This document shows positions 1 to 14,400 of a stretch of DNA of 64,000 bases, in pieces (the first letter of the stretch is position 1; each line of letters starts with the position of its first letter). The notes beneath the pieces were generated by a model, which did no database searches, was not told where the DNA came from, and saw nothing but the letters and a program-made list of their open reading frames with translations. A program made the translations under genes and the position numbers. The stretch comes from Mansonella perstans (Eukaryota > Nematoda > Chromadorea > Rhabditida > Onchocercidae). The stretch covers positions 372,001 through 436,000 of the forward strand of contig JBAMDO010000571.1 in the NCBI GenBank assembly GCA_037074765.1, written 5' to 3'.

Positions 1-3000
1 GAAATTGAGAATGGATGCTCACAGTTGTTCACTATTAAAATATAATTAGCAAAATTCATCTTTCTTCAATTATTAAAATGAAATAGTTTGGGGACAGGAG
101 GACACAATGATAATTTTTGGTATACCTGCATTGCGCACTAATTTTTGATACTTTTTCAGAGAGCATTTAACAGTATCCTCTTGCAGAGAAAAAATATATT
201 TCTGAAACTGAATTGCTTTCTGAATCATTTTACGATATAAACGGAACACGACTTACACTGGACAAGTTTCATGTAATCACTGTAGACTGCTCATACTCTA
301 CAGAAGATATTATATACAAATTAAAACTGACAATTAATCTCAAATGCGCAGAATTCATTGCTGTTGCCGAGCAAAACTGTTCAGTACTTTCATTATAGAC
401 TAATTTCCTGTATTTATAATTAAATCTATTCGATGCATACCTCCATGAGGCGATCATTGCTACTCATACCACAATCAAATAAAGACCAGGCTAATATAGT
501 CATAGCTAATATAGTCATCCCAATAATTCTACTAACTTGTTCTCTGATTATCGATAGAAATTTTAATTTAAAACTTTTATTTATTTAGGAAAAATATCCA
601 ACAATGATTCAGTGCGATTTACACACAGACATACATTTCATATTTGTAAATGACAAATAACTTTTCATGTCCAAGAAATGTCATGCTGGAATAATGATTC
701 TTGAAAATTATCATGGCGTTTTGATTCATTTCATTACTTAATAATTCTTATTTTATAAATTATTGGTTTCTTAAAATCACTTCCTGGTGACAGTTAATTC
801 ATGCAATAGCATAGCAGCATCGAAACAATTTAGAATTTTTTTATGATTCCTTCCAAAAAATTTTGATAATGTAAGTATTGCCTTGCAGTATTTACATCTT
901 ATCCCTCTCTCATTTTAAATGCCTTTCAGCGAGAATAATTTTAAGAAATGAGAATACAAATTGTTAGAATTGGTAGCTAATTTATTGCAAATTATTTATT
1001 ATTAGAAATTATGCATTATTGAATTATGTATTATTAAGAGAAGTTGGAAAAGAAGAAGAAACCATCAACTGTTAATCATTAATTTTAAAATGGAAAATAG
1101 CGAAAGTTGGTAAGAGCACTAAAAGATGTCAACAATAGTAAAATATTAATGAAAATTAAAACTAATATTTGTTTTTTTTTTCACTAGCGATAAATTTCTG
1201 AATTTTCACACTGATGAGTAAGAAGAAGTTGTCGTTTGAAAGCCCATTTGATAAATGTCATTACATTTAATGAGAAAAATTGACGGATCACCTCTCTCTT
1301 TCTAATCAATCACTTCCCTCACAGGCTGCATTCTTTTACAACAAATTATAATTATAGCTTTATACGTTGAAAAGCCCTCTGAAATTGTACAAAATCGATT
1401 AACAAAATGGCTTAGAGTGTTTATAGAAGTGACTCAGAGCCTTTTTGCTGTAATTGTGCTTTTAGAATCAAAAAACAAACTGTCGTTTGGAAGTCCAGTG
1501 TATAATTAATAATAATTAATAACATAACATAGGAAAAGGTCAAAAGACCCTGAGCCATTTTTATATATATTCCATCTAAAAAATAATAACCATAAAATGA
1601 AGGAATTAAATTTCATCAATGGCAGTGCTTCTAATTTAAGCATACGAAAATAACGGAAGAAATGATTGAAAAATCCAATTGATTTTCTAATCGACCACTT
1701 GAAAGATTTTAAATTATAATCATCTTCTACTCTCACTTTCTATCTCATAAAAAATGTGTGCCCAATCTCTATATGAGAAGTTTTAAGCATACCTAAGTGC
1801 AATTAATAATAAAATCAACAAACAATGACTATTTTAAAAATGCAAAGAAATTATTATTTGTCAATATTATTAGATAATTGTAAATTATTTGTCTAAAATA
1901 ATTGTAAATTTAAATCAATTTGAATGGCTAAATGATATTTAATTATATCATATTAAATAAGTGGAAAATGGCAGCATGAACATCGAAGTAAAATCAAAAT
2001 TCAATAGAATTAATGATCTTGTTTTTCCACTTGCAAGAAATAGAATTGAGTGATTGATGAGTGACTGAAAAATCCAATTCCCATCCAATAGGAGTGGTTG
2101 AGATGAACATAGCTGAAAGGTTACTGCGCTCATAGACTTGATGGGTCAGTGAACAAAATTAATTAACAAATCAATGGCACTACCATTTGGCCACTTTGCA
2201 TTTCAGGAAATAATATAAATGAAAATACTTCTATTTTGTTCTAACAACACCTTTGGTGAAATCAGCTTAACTGTAATGCATATTATAAAGTTTGGAATGG
2301 ATCACTTACTCAGTTAATGTTAAGTTTAAAGAATGACACGTTACACATCAAAGCTATGGAAAAATGGAAATAAGTGGTCACAATTCTTTTCTTTTTCCCA
2401 TAAATAATCGAAATTGACACTTGTTTTCTACTGATACGTCGTTCAAAAAAGCCTTAAACTTATCTTCTTTGCTGTTTGTTTTAATTAATTTTTTTTCTTT
2501 GGTCATTAGTTTTATCATTCCATATACTTGTCATGTTAGCATTCTTTTTAAATGTAAAGTTCATTTTACTTCGAACCAAAATTATTCCAATTAATTTTAA
2601 TTTAAATAATTATTTGCAAGCAGTAAACTTTCATTAATTCAATGCTCTATACTAAAATAACATATGTCATTGAACTTCTAAATGTTCTAGACTATATTTG
2701 TCTTTTAATTAAGAAAATTTCCAACGGTATATTTACATTGAGATAATGAGCCTATGCTTTTTGCAAAAAGTGTTTTTCTTCTTTATTTTGCACTTTCTTT
2801 TAATTCAGATTTTGGCATTTTTAATTTCAAAACATAAAATGATAGAAATGCAACAGAAGAATAGCAACGCTTTTATAGAACTTAGATATTTGGACAGTGA
2901 CGGGAAGGCTAATCCTTCTGATTGTTTAAATAAATCGTGAAGTTCTTTTTTTGCGTCTGTTATAAATATCGTGTAAAAAAATTAGAATGTGTAAATATGC

Positions 3001-6000
3001 GTCGCAATATGTGTTGCCTGAATTGGCGGAAGTGTTTTGCGCCATTGTTACATAAGCAGTAACATATTCAATTATAATATCATTGCTATCTGAATTAGGA
3101 TCCTTTAAATTTATTACTATATAATAATTAAACTATGTCTATCTGCTTGCTATTTTATCAATAAAATTAATTAAAGCGATATTAGTTTTGATTAAACGCT
3201 GCTTGTTATTCAAACAACTGGTGATTTGCTGAAATGTATAAAACTTTGCACATCTGCCAAAGTGATTATTGATATCATTTTCAAATAGATATTTTATAAG
3301 CACTGAAACTATTACCCTCCTTCTTGTTATTCTTCAAGTAATTTAGTCTTTGTTAATTCTAAGAACTTTTATTTCAATATATTCCCAACACATTTGTGAG
3401 ACATTTTAAACACCTTTTTTTTTAAACAAGATGCTGAGTATTTAATTTGAAATTTAAATTATATGTCCATCTCTTCTGCACAACAAATGCAAGAAAAATG
3501 ACTATGACATAAAAATTGCTTCATTGAATATCAATCATTTTCGTTTGAAGGAAGAAAAAGTTCTATTTTCTGAGATAGAACTTCAATTACGATTCACGAA
3601 TGGAATAAGTGGAAATAGAGTTTGTGAAGTTTTGTATTTGTGGTGTTGCCAAATTGGGCGTTTATGTTTTTCAAGGCCATTGTTATATTACTTAATACAC
3701 TTTATTACAGAAATAGAATTCTGCATCAGTAGGGCTTATTATCATTATTGGACACTTCAAGAGCTAAGTAGAGCAGAAATATCCTACTGTAAATTCCTGT
3801 TCCAACTTTTAATTTGCTTGTCAGTAAAGCTCCTTGAGCTGTTTAACCTTTATTACAATATATTTGATTATCAGCTATTGTAAGTCTTTCTATTTCAAGT
3901 TAGCCTATCAAAGCTACATTGCCTCATTCTTAGAAGTTAGTGAAATATCATTATAGCATTATGAACTTTATTATTTTATAATGTGCTATTGAAATAACTT
4001 CTTTTGTCAAGTATTTTACAAACCAAAATTTCCATTTTCGATTCAAATATATGACTCATTTTGTCTCTCTGGAACGTTTTCTTTTCATTTCATCGTTTAA
4101 TATCAATAATTGACTGCGATCAATATAACGAAACAACTAATCTAATTATTCTCTTTACTTAAGCTTGCTTTTGGAAAGTTATTTATTACAAATAAGACCA
4201 ACCAAACTAGCTTTTCTTCTTTCATTCATAACTTTGAAATGTCCCAAAAATGTCGTGCATTCATCTGGCATTGCTCGGAAAGACAAAAAGTATATACTTT
4301 TATTCAAAAATAGCTTTATTTCAATGAATTTTAAAGAGTAAAAATGATTTGAGCATGCGATAAATAATTTTAAAAGGAAATATGCTAAGAATAGATTAAG
4401 TGGAGATCAATAAAAGGAAGGATTCAAAAGTATTGTGCATATTATGAGAAAAAAAGAGTATCTGAAACTGTTTAAAAAATATTGAGTCAGTTTTAATTGG
4501 AAAATTGATATCAACTACATTCTCAAACAATTAAATTGTAAAATTCAAAAAACAAGAAATTTTTAAGGCATCCAATCAATAGCACATTTAGAACACAAGA
4601 CACTGTTGTAGATTGGAGGAATAAAAATTCTTAACGAAACTAATATTACTGATTTTCTTAGATTAATAAGACTATGTGAAAGAAGCCGATCTCAAAACTA
4701 AAATGAGAAGTGTCACTTTGAAATAAGGAATCATTAGAATTTCCCACAAATTGAAAGAATAAATTTTATAGAAGTAACATATGCTTTTAAGATTTCAAAA
4801 TTATTATAGAGTAGTTTAATTTGCAATCATTTCATCGCCAAAGTATTTTTAAGACATCATTCTCATAAAAGTAATTTGTCACAATGAATTCTAGCACATA
4901 TAAACTTAGCAGAAGAAGTTAAAAATACAGGAAAAAAAATTGACAGAATGACAATATTAAGTAAAAAGTACTTCGGTGATCAGAATAAATAAAAATTAAA
5001 TCACTCCAGAAAATTGTACCAAAGTTTATTCATGAAAATTTGTCAAAGTATTAATTTGTCAATGATTCGCTTTAAAATCAGAGGGGTCCAATAATTTGAT
5101 TATGAATTTATTAAATTTTCAAGAGATATATTTCCATTTAAATGATGGCCAGAAGAACTTTTTTGTTTGTAAGAAGAATTATTAGAGTAGAATAGCTAGA
5201 ATTTTGAAACCTGAATTTTAAAATATCAACGAGTAATTAATTCACCGCAAAAGCTATTTGTTATCTCCTTTTCTCTGTATAAATTACTTTTGTTAATTTA
5301 TCAAACGAATGAAATATCGGGAAATTACTGAGCTGTTTAGATTAATGCTATAACTTTTGGCATATAGGAATTTTATCGAAATCATTACTCTGCTGAATTC
5401 CTTCAATTTCATACCGAAATTAATGAAGACCTTTCAAAAACTTGGAGAGCAAAGATAAAAATGAATTTTTGAGATGAATATTGAAGACACAATGTAAGCA
5501 AGTAATTAATTATACCAATATTAGTTTAAATATTTTTTTATTTACATTTATACACAAATATAGTAGCAATAATTTTTTGTAGTATAAACATTAATCAAAG
5601 AAGATTTTACATTAAAAAAAATTTAAAGCCATTTTTTGAATTAATACAACAATAAGAAGACTTTTTTAAAACTCTTTACAACTTGGCATGATGATAATTA
5701 AGCCTTTATTTTCATTCCATTTCATTGCACTTTTTATCACTTTCAAGCATGTCACTAAAATTTTGAATAAATTATTTGCATCCTAAATCCTTCTAGATCA
5801 ATCTTTCACCAATCCGGCAATCATGAATTTAAAATCAGTTCAACATTTTATCAATCGAAAACAGCTGTTAATTACTTTTGAGTATTCCTTCCTAAAAATA
5901 AATAAGAAAAATCGGATCATGACAAAAGTGAATAATCAATTAGGTGATCCATCTTGTTGAAGTGATTAAATTAGAAGTAGTACACTCCCTTATTAATGCT

Positions 6001-6619
6001 TTTTGAGATTTGAAATCAAATGAAAATTTCATTCACCAATATCAGAAATTAATTTGATTTATACAAATTAATGGATGAATTGAAAAAGGAAGAAAGAAAT
6101 AGCTGCAGCTGCTGGAGAGCAAATAAATAAAATGAAAGCGGGTACCCGAATTCCGCTCCAAAATGCACCGATTGAAAAAATGAAACGCACTTAGGTGGAA
6201 CAATGATCCCCATACAGTAGCATCACATCAAGTCAGCAGCTGGCGCTTTATTATCTGTAAATTTGAAAAAATTGGAAATGCACTGGAAAGTACCGCCAAG
6301 TTCATTTCCAGTGATCTGTCCTATTTTCACTTGTATTTTAAGTAATATTTAAAATTAAAGCAATCTTGAACCTATTTGAAAGAGAGGGATGAAAGGTAAA
6401 CCGATCAAAGCAAATTCAATCATGGAGCTATTCTCAATATTTGCAATTCAATTTTTTTGATTGATAGTTAATAAGTAAAAAGTTCGTAAAAGCTATTTTT
6501 CACTTCATTTGATAAATGTTGGAATGAAAAATTAAATTCGAACTGATTACTGCTTACCAAAGAAATATGAAAAGGGAATGAATGTAGTCAAGATGACATG
6601 ACACAAAATATTACATCGT
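1..6619. other. Intergenic, no supported gene
   Basis: AT-rich sequence downstream of the DBL-1 gene. The longest open frames on either strand, including a 119-codon frame at 3524-3883, have no recognisable domain, no convincing splice context and strongly AT-driven composition. Short stretches near 2985-3060 and 3630-3700 look loosely alike, both containing a gene-poor ATTGG..CG..GCCATTGTTA pattern, which may be an old dispersed repeat. No RNA gene was recognised. Confidence 0.55.
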
Positions 6620-9109
6620 TTAGCGACATCCACAACTGAGTACTTCCATGTCGGGATAGTTCTTGATGACAATTTTACCTTCAACATCGATATAAAGAAT
6701 TGCTAAAGATTCCATTTCAGTTGGAACACAACAAGGTGCTGGCACTAGGCTTGGATCCACTGAATTAATAAGGCCTTGTACTATAGCATGATTTGTCGTG
6801 TTGAAATGGCTAGTTAACGGATTCGGACATTCACCTTGACATTGATAGGCACTGTAGCTCGCTGCAATTACAATCTTAATTTCAGTCCATTTGTAACTGT
6901 ATAAAGAGGTTGCTATAAATTTCATCGTGAATTCATTTGATAAAAATTATTCTAGAAATTCAATTAATTCAAAAGATAAGGATACATATTCAAATGCATA
7001 CATGGAGCCAAAATCCAATCCTGCCAGTTTAACTCATTAAAATCAACTAAAAGTTGGGTACGGCGACAGTAATTCTTATTAATCGATCTATGATCATGTT
7101 TTCTGTGTTGATGCCGTCGTCGTGTATTTGCTCTTCGTTTCTTTCGAACCTAAATTGTACGCGATATAAGCCTTATTGAATATGGATTTAATTAAGAAAT
7201 CACTGTTATAAAAGGCTCTTCGGTGTGTAATATCATTGAAAACTTTCATTTTACTTGATATCTTGAACGGAATTTCATGTTCATTCAAGCAAAACGCAGT
7301 TGGTAGAATATGAAATGGTAATTGCAGAAAGATATTTCGAACCTTAATGGTGTCATCAGCTTGAACATAAACAACCAGTGCAGAGGCTTGTTTCCTATCG
7401 TACGGAGAGATGGAATATGAAGTTGATTGATATGTCGTGTTAACATAGGTCGCCATTTGGGTGGCTGATAATTTTATTGCGAATTCAACCTAAAATATTA
7501 CCAATAAAACAATACTTATCGCTGAGAGCATTCCAGATTCTAACACAAATTCATACCCGTAATCTGCTAATTTAAACAGAAAAGGCATTCAATACATACT
7601 CTATTCATGTTCGGTCGCCTTTTACGTATCGCTTCTGTAACATCCATTTCTACCCATTGATAACCTTCTTGCAAGTTACTCTCAATAAACTTAGCATCAA
7701 TTAACCTGTAATGCTATATGTTTAAAAATATATATGAGACTAAAGAAACCACTCATCAAATAAGTAAATGAAAAGTTTTTTTTCCTAATGAATCAAATGA
7801 ATTTCAAATGAATTTCAAGTGAATTTTTATCCGAATAAAAATTATTTTTAACGAATAAAAAAACGAATAAAATCAAACAAATAAAAAAACGATTTAGATT
7901 TTAAATAATTTTTAAATTTAAATGACAAAATTTTAAGAAATTGAATTGATACTAATAAAGCACTCCTGGATTCGTGAAAACAGACATGTGGATCATAAAT
8001 GATGGAACTGTCACCAAATCTACCTTCGTTTTGAAATTGTCAAGAAAGCAGGATTAAAATATTCGCCGAAGAATAATTTCGTTCAGTTTAATCCTTTTAA
8101 AGTATTTACCTCCATATTTCGGAATTTCTTTGATCAACTTCATGAACCTTGATGTGCCGCCGATTTTTGTCATTTCTCAATTTCAATTTCAATTCTGCTC
8201 GGTTAACTATCTCACTGGTAACGTTTCTTACAGTAACCGACAGATCGTACTGAAGTAGCAGGGTGCTAAAAATATTTTTTTATCTGAGATTCAAATTTAT
8301 TCTAGCTAATTCAGTCGAATTAATCTACCAAAACAAAGTACACTTGAAGAATAAGAGTAAAATGATACCTATTATCTGCTTCCATAATATTATTCGGGTA
8401 GTAATGCCGAACCCAAGCAATATCTTCCTTCTTTACCTTTTCATAAATACTCCATACATAGTATGGGACTGGCAATGCTGGCTTGGCTTGTTTTGGCTGC
8501 TCTTTCATTCCAAATCTGAATCATGAAAATAAAACATGAGAAAGACTTCTTACCAGTAGTAGAAAATACAGATTATATTGATAAAATGGATGGATAATAT
8601 CTTCAAGATTATATCAAGATATTACCCAAGTTAAAAGACAATTTAATTTTGTAAGAAATACTTTTTTGTATTTTAGAATTTTAAGTTCAGAACAATTGAA
8701 AGAATTGAAATTCTTAAAGAACTAACTTTCGTAGGAATGCTTCTCTTAAAATCTCAATTTCTTGTTCGGCAAAACGATTTGTGCCAGTTGGCGAGAGATT
8801 TGTAGCAGCTACTGATAATGTTATTATCGAACTGTAGAAGATAATAATTAAAGAAAATAGTATTGATTCTAATACCGTCAACAATCCAATTTGCTGTTGC
8901 CCACAGTAAGAATGATAATTTCGTTTTTGTTCTGCCTTTTCAACAGCGATTATTCGTCTCGTGAGAACTTCAGCAGTAAGCACAAAATTAGTTCTTACAG
9001 TGGTAGTTACAATGAAAGCAGAAGTGGAAGTATCAATTAGTTGATTCTGCACTTTTGTGCACTGTTCAACTAAAATTTCTGGCTTGAGAAATTCCAATGA
9101 TTCGTTCAT
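6620..9109 (-). CDS. dbl-1: BMP/TGF-beta family ligand precursor, DBL-1 orthologue (7 exons)
   Basis: Secreted BMP-type ligand; DBL-1 is the nematode ligand of the Sma/Mab pathway controlling body size, cuticle and immunity. Exons on the minus strand: 9109-8727, 8515-8369, 8265-8110, 7705-7600, 7489-7343, 7149-7002 and 6861-6620, giving 442 aa with every splice phase matching. The start begins MNES, like C. elegans DBL-1 (MNDS, recalled). A hydrophobic segment at about residues 74-101 acts as internal signal sequence, then a conserved LRKFG-type region, a propeptide with RAEL and the WVEMDVTEAI stretch, and furin-like RKKRR at 315-319 followed by RRR at 323-325. The mature domain runs from Cys341 to Cys441 with seven cysteines (QCQGEC, PCC, final CGCR), including the inter-chain cysteine. 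Nothing key is missing. The first exon is supported by the frame and by the conserved N-terminus, but an upstream non-coding exon cannot be excluded. Confidence 0.93.
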
Positions 9110-11416
9110 TTTAAGTCACAGTAGTAGAGGAAGGTCACAACAGCTACGAAGAACTGCATTGAACCTCTTGTCCTCTAATAATGATCCTCTTACTCTCGCA
9201 GTTATTAACTGTAATAGTGATGATAACAGAGCCTAAGAAAGATTCCTTTTGCTTCAGTGGCGTTGTTGGTCGGAAGCTTTCAGTGCAGATCGTTTCTTTT
9301 GATACTGAACACGATTTAAAGAACTTTTATTTCCTCTTTTTCAGATATTTTAACTCAGCACCAGTTTTAACTCAAGCATATCTGTTACAGATGTTCCCAG
9401 CAATTTTAAAGAAATGAAAAGACCGGTATATCTGGTGAAGGATCAACCTCCGATCTATTCTGGAATCTGACTGTATCAGCTGCACTGATAAGACATGCAA
9501 AATGCGAAAGGAGTCTTGAAACCTCGCTTTACAAAAATGCTTTGGAGTAGTCTAGATCCTAGTTTCGCCTTTTTTATCGGTAATTCTCTATTTTGTTTGT
9601 ACGGGATAATCTTTTCACTTCCTTTTTTCAAAACATGCAATTTCCGCTCTCGACGCTTTTTCTTCCTTCCAATTCAGTTTTTCTCTTCAATGCTCAATAT
9701 GCACAATCGACGTCTAAACAGCATAAATCGGCATCTGAAAATGATTCAATTTTAAAATACTTTGTCAAAATTAACTCAGACCGCGCATATTAAGCGTCTG
9801 TTGCCTTAAGAATTCCATACTTCTTACTAAACTATTACTTTTGTTTTTTCTCTACATGGTCATTGCTATAATTTTGAAATAAATTTTTCTCACTCGAGAC
9901 AACTAATAACAATTAATATGAAAAATTTCAAGTGCAATTTTGCTTTCAATTCGTTTCAGTGGCCAGAATAAACGTAAATGCTTTGACTTTGCAATTGCCA
10001 CATCGGTCACATGAAAACTAAAACCGATCATATTTAACATCAACTCCTTCCTTTTCGACTTCTTTTTCTTGAAGCGAACATTTTGCATCTCATTTTCATA
10101 CAAAAAATCCTATCACTTTCAAAAGCGAATGAGCAGTCAAAAAATGTCCGAAGTACTTTTTTGTCTGATAACATTTCGTTTATCAGCATGACAATCTGCT
10201 TTCATTAGATGGAATGCTTCAGAGAGGATAACAGTGAGAGCCATTCTAGCTTTTTGCAATTACTGCTGATTCATAAATTAATTAAGCTTTAATTTTATTT
10301 TCTGTCTTTGCCAAATCGATATTGGTAGAACTGCTGCAAAGTCCTGATAAAATTCACCATACAAATTTCCTCAAAACGAGAGTATTATTTAGAGTAAAAA
10401 TACATGATATAGGGATCGGAATTAAAAAAAAAAAAAAAAAAACGATAAGAACAAAATTGCAAATCCTGCATGAGATCAGACTTACGGTGAACAAGGAAAA
10501 ATGACGCTTTAATGTGTTATCCATTTGTTGCCTAAAAGTTATTCTTTATAACTAAATCGCGTTAGATTGAATATTTTCAAATTTATATTAGTGGAAAAAA
10601 ATTTTATAGTGGAGATATAAATCATTCATCTATTTCTAGGTCACAATTTAATATATCAGGAAAATTTGCCAAGGAAATAAGGGAAATTAGAAGGAAGTAA
10701 ATTGAAGGAAAGGAGTAGTTTTATTGCAGATATCATAAATCAGAATCTGCTCTCTGAATCTTTCTATTGAAAAAAAGGAAAGAAATCAGTGGTATTTCCA
10801 TGTTATGGAGCGATGACTTGCAAGTTTGTTGATGGAAAGAACAGATTCATTGGAACAGTGTGGTACATATTTCTTTTCATCGGCAATGCAAATATCACAT
10901 TATAGCTAGAAATAGAAAACTTTAATTGAATTGTCTTCTTTTCATTTGAACATTATAGTATCCTGACAATCTAGCAACTAAACAAAAAGTTACGGTAACG
11001 ACATTTTCCGTTTTGTTCTTCAAAATTATTACATCAAATTTTCAACAATTTCAATCAGCAGTGGATTTCATCACATCTAATTTTTCAGTTTTAAATAAGT
11101 TCTGAGAACAGATTGCTTAATTTCAGTCGCAATATTAAATTTAATTTGCTAAATCTTTTTATACCTGCTCAATATTTGCAATTTATAGAATACAGTAAAA
11201 TGTGCAGTGACAATTCGCATCTGAAAATAACCATTCTCCAGTCAAGAAGTAATTCTAAAAACAGAAATCTGAAAAATTTATATTTGAAATCTCATAGAAT
11301 TTTTAAACGATCTCAATACTTGAAGAAAGCCAAAAAGCTGTCAAATAAAGCAGCCTTTTTTCATGTACATGAATAATACAACAATTCGTCTGGAATATGC
11401 CAAAAAAGACTCGAAG
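9110..11416. other. Upstream flank of dbl-1, no supported gene
   Basis: This should contain the dbl-1 promoter and 5' leader because the gene is transcribed leftward from 9109, but no TATA box or trans-splice signal was clear enough to place. Open frames at 9181-9417 and 9495-9793 overlap in different frames and have no domain. A homopolymer A run lies at about 10424-10442. Confidence 0.5.
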
Positions 11417-11485
11417 GAATCGATGAAAACTTCATCGATTCTTAATATTTCATTCCAGAATTGGAATATCGAGGTGTCGATATTC
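11417..11485. repeat. Two adjacent short perfect hairpins
   Basis: The first palindrome is at 11417-11441: an 11-base arm GAATCGATGAA, a 3-base spacer and its exact reverse complement. The second is at 11464-11485: GAATATCGA, a 4-base spacer GGTG and the exact reverse complement. Both arms begin GAAT and contain ATCGA. Nothing coding is nearby, so function is unknown. Confidence 0.75.
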
Positions 11486-14400
11486 TTATTACAATACACA
11501 AATTAATGAGATGAAATAATGTAAAACGAAAATCCTCTCGAAATATGTCATTTGGATATAAATTTGAAAATAAATCCCTGTGGAAAGCTAATTTTTTTAG
11601 TTGAAAGATGATTGGAAACAAAAATTTCATCTTTCATTTTTTCAATTCATATTTAAAACAAGCCAAATTAATTTTTCTCAAATACCAGCAATTTTTTTTC
11701 TTTGTGGTAAGTACTGGAAAAATTTGTTTTGCAGAGTTTATAGAGAACAAGAATATGTTAAAAGCAAGTTAGTATTTTGTGCCATATTAAGAATAAACAG
11801 AAAGTGCAATGTTAGGAATTATAACAATATCATTTTAAAAATTTTGAAATATTAAAAACTGCGTCTATTAAAATGACTGCACTAGGGAAGTTCGTGTCAC
11901 TTGATTTTGATCTAAAAATAGCAATAACTCGAATTCAAATTTGAAAGTTGCAAAGCACAGCGAAGTGGTTACTAGCCATTTTGCCTATAGAATGAAAGAA
12001 TTCCTTCAACCATGGGTGAGTAGGAAGTTTAAGTAAATTATAAAACATAAATTGCTTAAATGACGTACTCTTACTTTAAAATAATGAATTTTTACTTTAC
12101 AATAACATATTTTCGTCTGATGTAAAAAATAGAAAGCCTTCGCAACAATCATCAAAGAAATCTTTGGCACTGATTATTCATTATGTGTGTCAGTTCCACA
12201 CGCTTTTTTAACTTTGCAAGTTATTAACCTCCAGAATTTCACACTTGATAATGCATGGCTCACGTAAAAAAATTTCCGACCAAACCAGTCAATTGAAAAC
12301 AGTATTTGTGTTCATAGATAATTTAAGGTAATTTAAGTTCTATGAAAAACTATGCTTATTAATGGTTAAGCAACACTCCACAAGATCTTTCTGCCTCCTC
12401 CGGCCAAAAAACAATTACAAACAGCACATTACCATCAAGTGAGGTTTGATTTCGTAGTATATTAATTGATTTGACTGGAATACAATCACCAATCAGCACG
12501 AAAGGTGATCATAAATAAAAGAAAAGCCATGTTTAGCTGTGGATAAGATTTGTATAAATATATATGGATTCGACCTTTTCTAATTATCAAAATACAAGTT
12601 CAGTGAAATTTAGAAAGAATTAATTATATGCAAAAAAATTAAAACAATAAAATAGATATTTGAACATTTACACAATGCACATTTATATTTGCAGTTTAAT
12701 AACATTTTTGACAACAAGTCAAAAAGTAAAAGTATGCCAAATGACAGGACTGATCCAGTGACTTCTAGTAATTGAGAATGAAAAAGAGGAGAAATGCAGA
12801 TGAAGGTTCTGTATCATGCAAGCAGTGGTGTTGATGGTGATGACAACACTGATGACGATGATTAATGATAGCATGAGGAATATTTCCGCTAGCAGTGAAA
12901 CAGGATGTGCTCAGATTTTTTCACGCTAATTACATAATGGTTAAACTTGAGCTCCAGACGACAGAGAGCACATCTGCTACAGAATACTTCTGTGAAAAAA
13001 ATAGCCTTATTTTTATGTTGATATCATAGAGATCGCCGCGCTTAAAATTACAATTAATCCTTCAAACAAATAGCTTTCTTTCAATTTAACTATTCTGAAG
13101 CCTTTTGATTAATTCCGTAAGTAAAAAGACGCAGTGCATGATGACTTTAATATTTCACGAAAGAGTCGGATGTGAGAAATAATTTTAAAAAAGGATTAAA
13201 AGTTAATTGATTGATTAAAGTATTCTCATTGTTTCTAAAACATTTCCCCGGCACTCAATAGTACAATAATTCAACACGGTACAAATTTTCCTATAAGCAG
13301 AAAAAGTTTATTTTGACATTCATTGAAAGTAAAAAAAAAGAATATTTATCCTCAAGACGACATTATTTCACATAATTATAAATCATGAGGCACTCGGGAA
13401 TGCAAGGCTTTCTTGGATTCCAAAATATCGAAAAAAAATAAATGGGGCTGCTTTATTCATTTTACTACCATCAAATACGTCCTCTACGAAAATAACCCCA
13501 TTGAGAAATTTGTAGAATTTTTGCAGCGACTCGTCTAAAAAAAGAAGGATGGAAGCACTTAGTCATCCCATTTCTCATACCACACAACACGAAATTCTTT
13601 CAATTCATAAACTCATCATATCATGAAGATGAAGATAAGTTGACTGGTTAATGACGATATTTTGAATAAAGAAAGCAATTTCTTTGAAAATTAAGAATCT
13701 GTCTAGTGTAACAGTTGCAAGTGAAGCAATCTATTAGCAAGCTATAACTATGCTTTATGGGAAAAAAGAATTTTGGGAAAGCTATCACATCATCATTTCT
13801 ATTCTGTTCTATGTTCGAGATATCATAATATGAAACAAATGTATCAGATGGCGCTTTTGTTTATTTGGTGGCTTTCAATTTATTTGAAAAGGATAACAGC
13901 TCACGAAAATAATTTTTGCAGTTATAAGGAAAATTACTTAAAGATTGATCAAATTTACCAATAAAAAAATGAACTTACCAATAAAAAATAGAAAGTAGTG
14001 CAAAATACTAATCATTGATTAGGAAAGAGGATGAGTATGAAATAATTAAAATTGAATAAAATTCAATCACATATTTTTCGTAATACCGAATTAAACCTGT
14101 GCAATGAGACCAGGAATGCGGGAATACGTATTATCTTCAAGAAAATTGAGATTTTGAGATTTATTATTAGAATACATCATACAAATGGGTAATCGGGTTG
14201 ACGTGCGTCATATGGATAAAACATCAATTAGGATTAGAAATGCAAATTTCACAATGATCATACCTAGCAGTTAGTATGATGATTTTTTCGAAAGAAGTGT
14301 TATAACTAACTATTATCAGATTATCAAAAAATGTCAATTGGATAGGAGAAAAGAAATCTTGATAAGATATACTTAAATTACACAGCACGGGCAAAAGCAT

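Noticed and set aside
3524..3883. 119-codon plus-strand open frame
   Set aside because: No domain, no splice context, and composition driven by AT richness.
7960..8045. Possible extra propeptide exon in the dbl-1 intron at 7706-8109
   Set aside because: The frame reads propeptide-like text (SFMIHMSVFTN) on the minus strand but cannot join either neighbour without a stop. The direct join of 8110 to 7705 gives a full alignment to the family.
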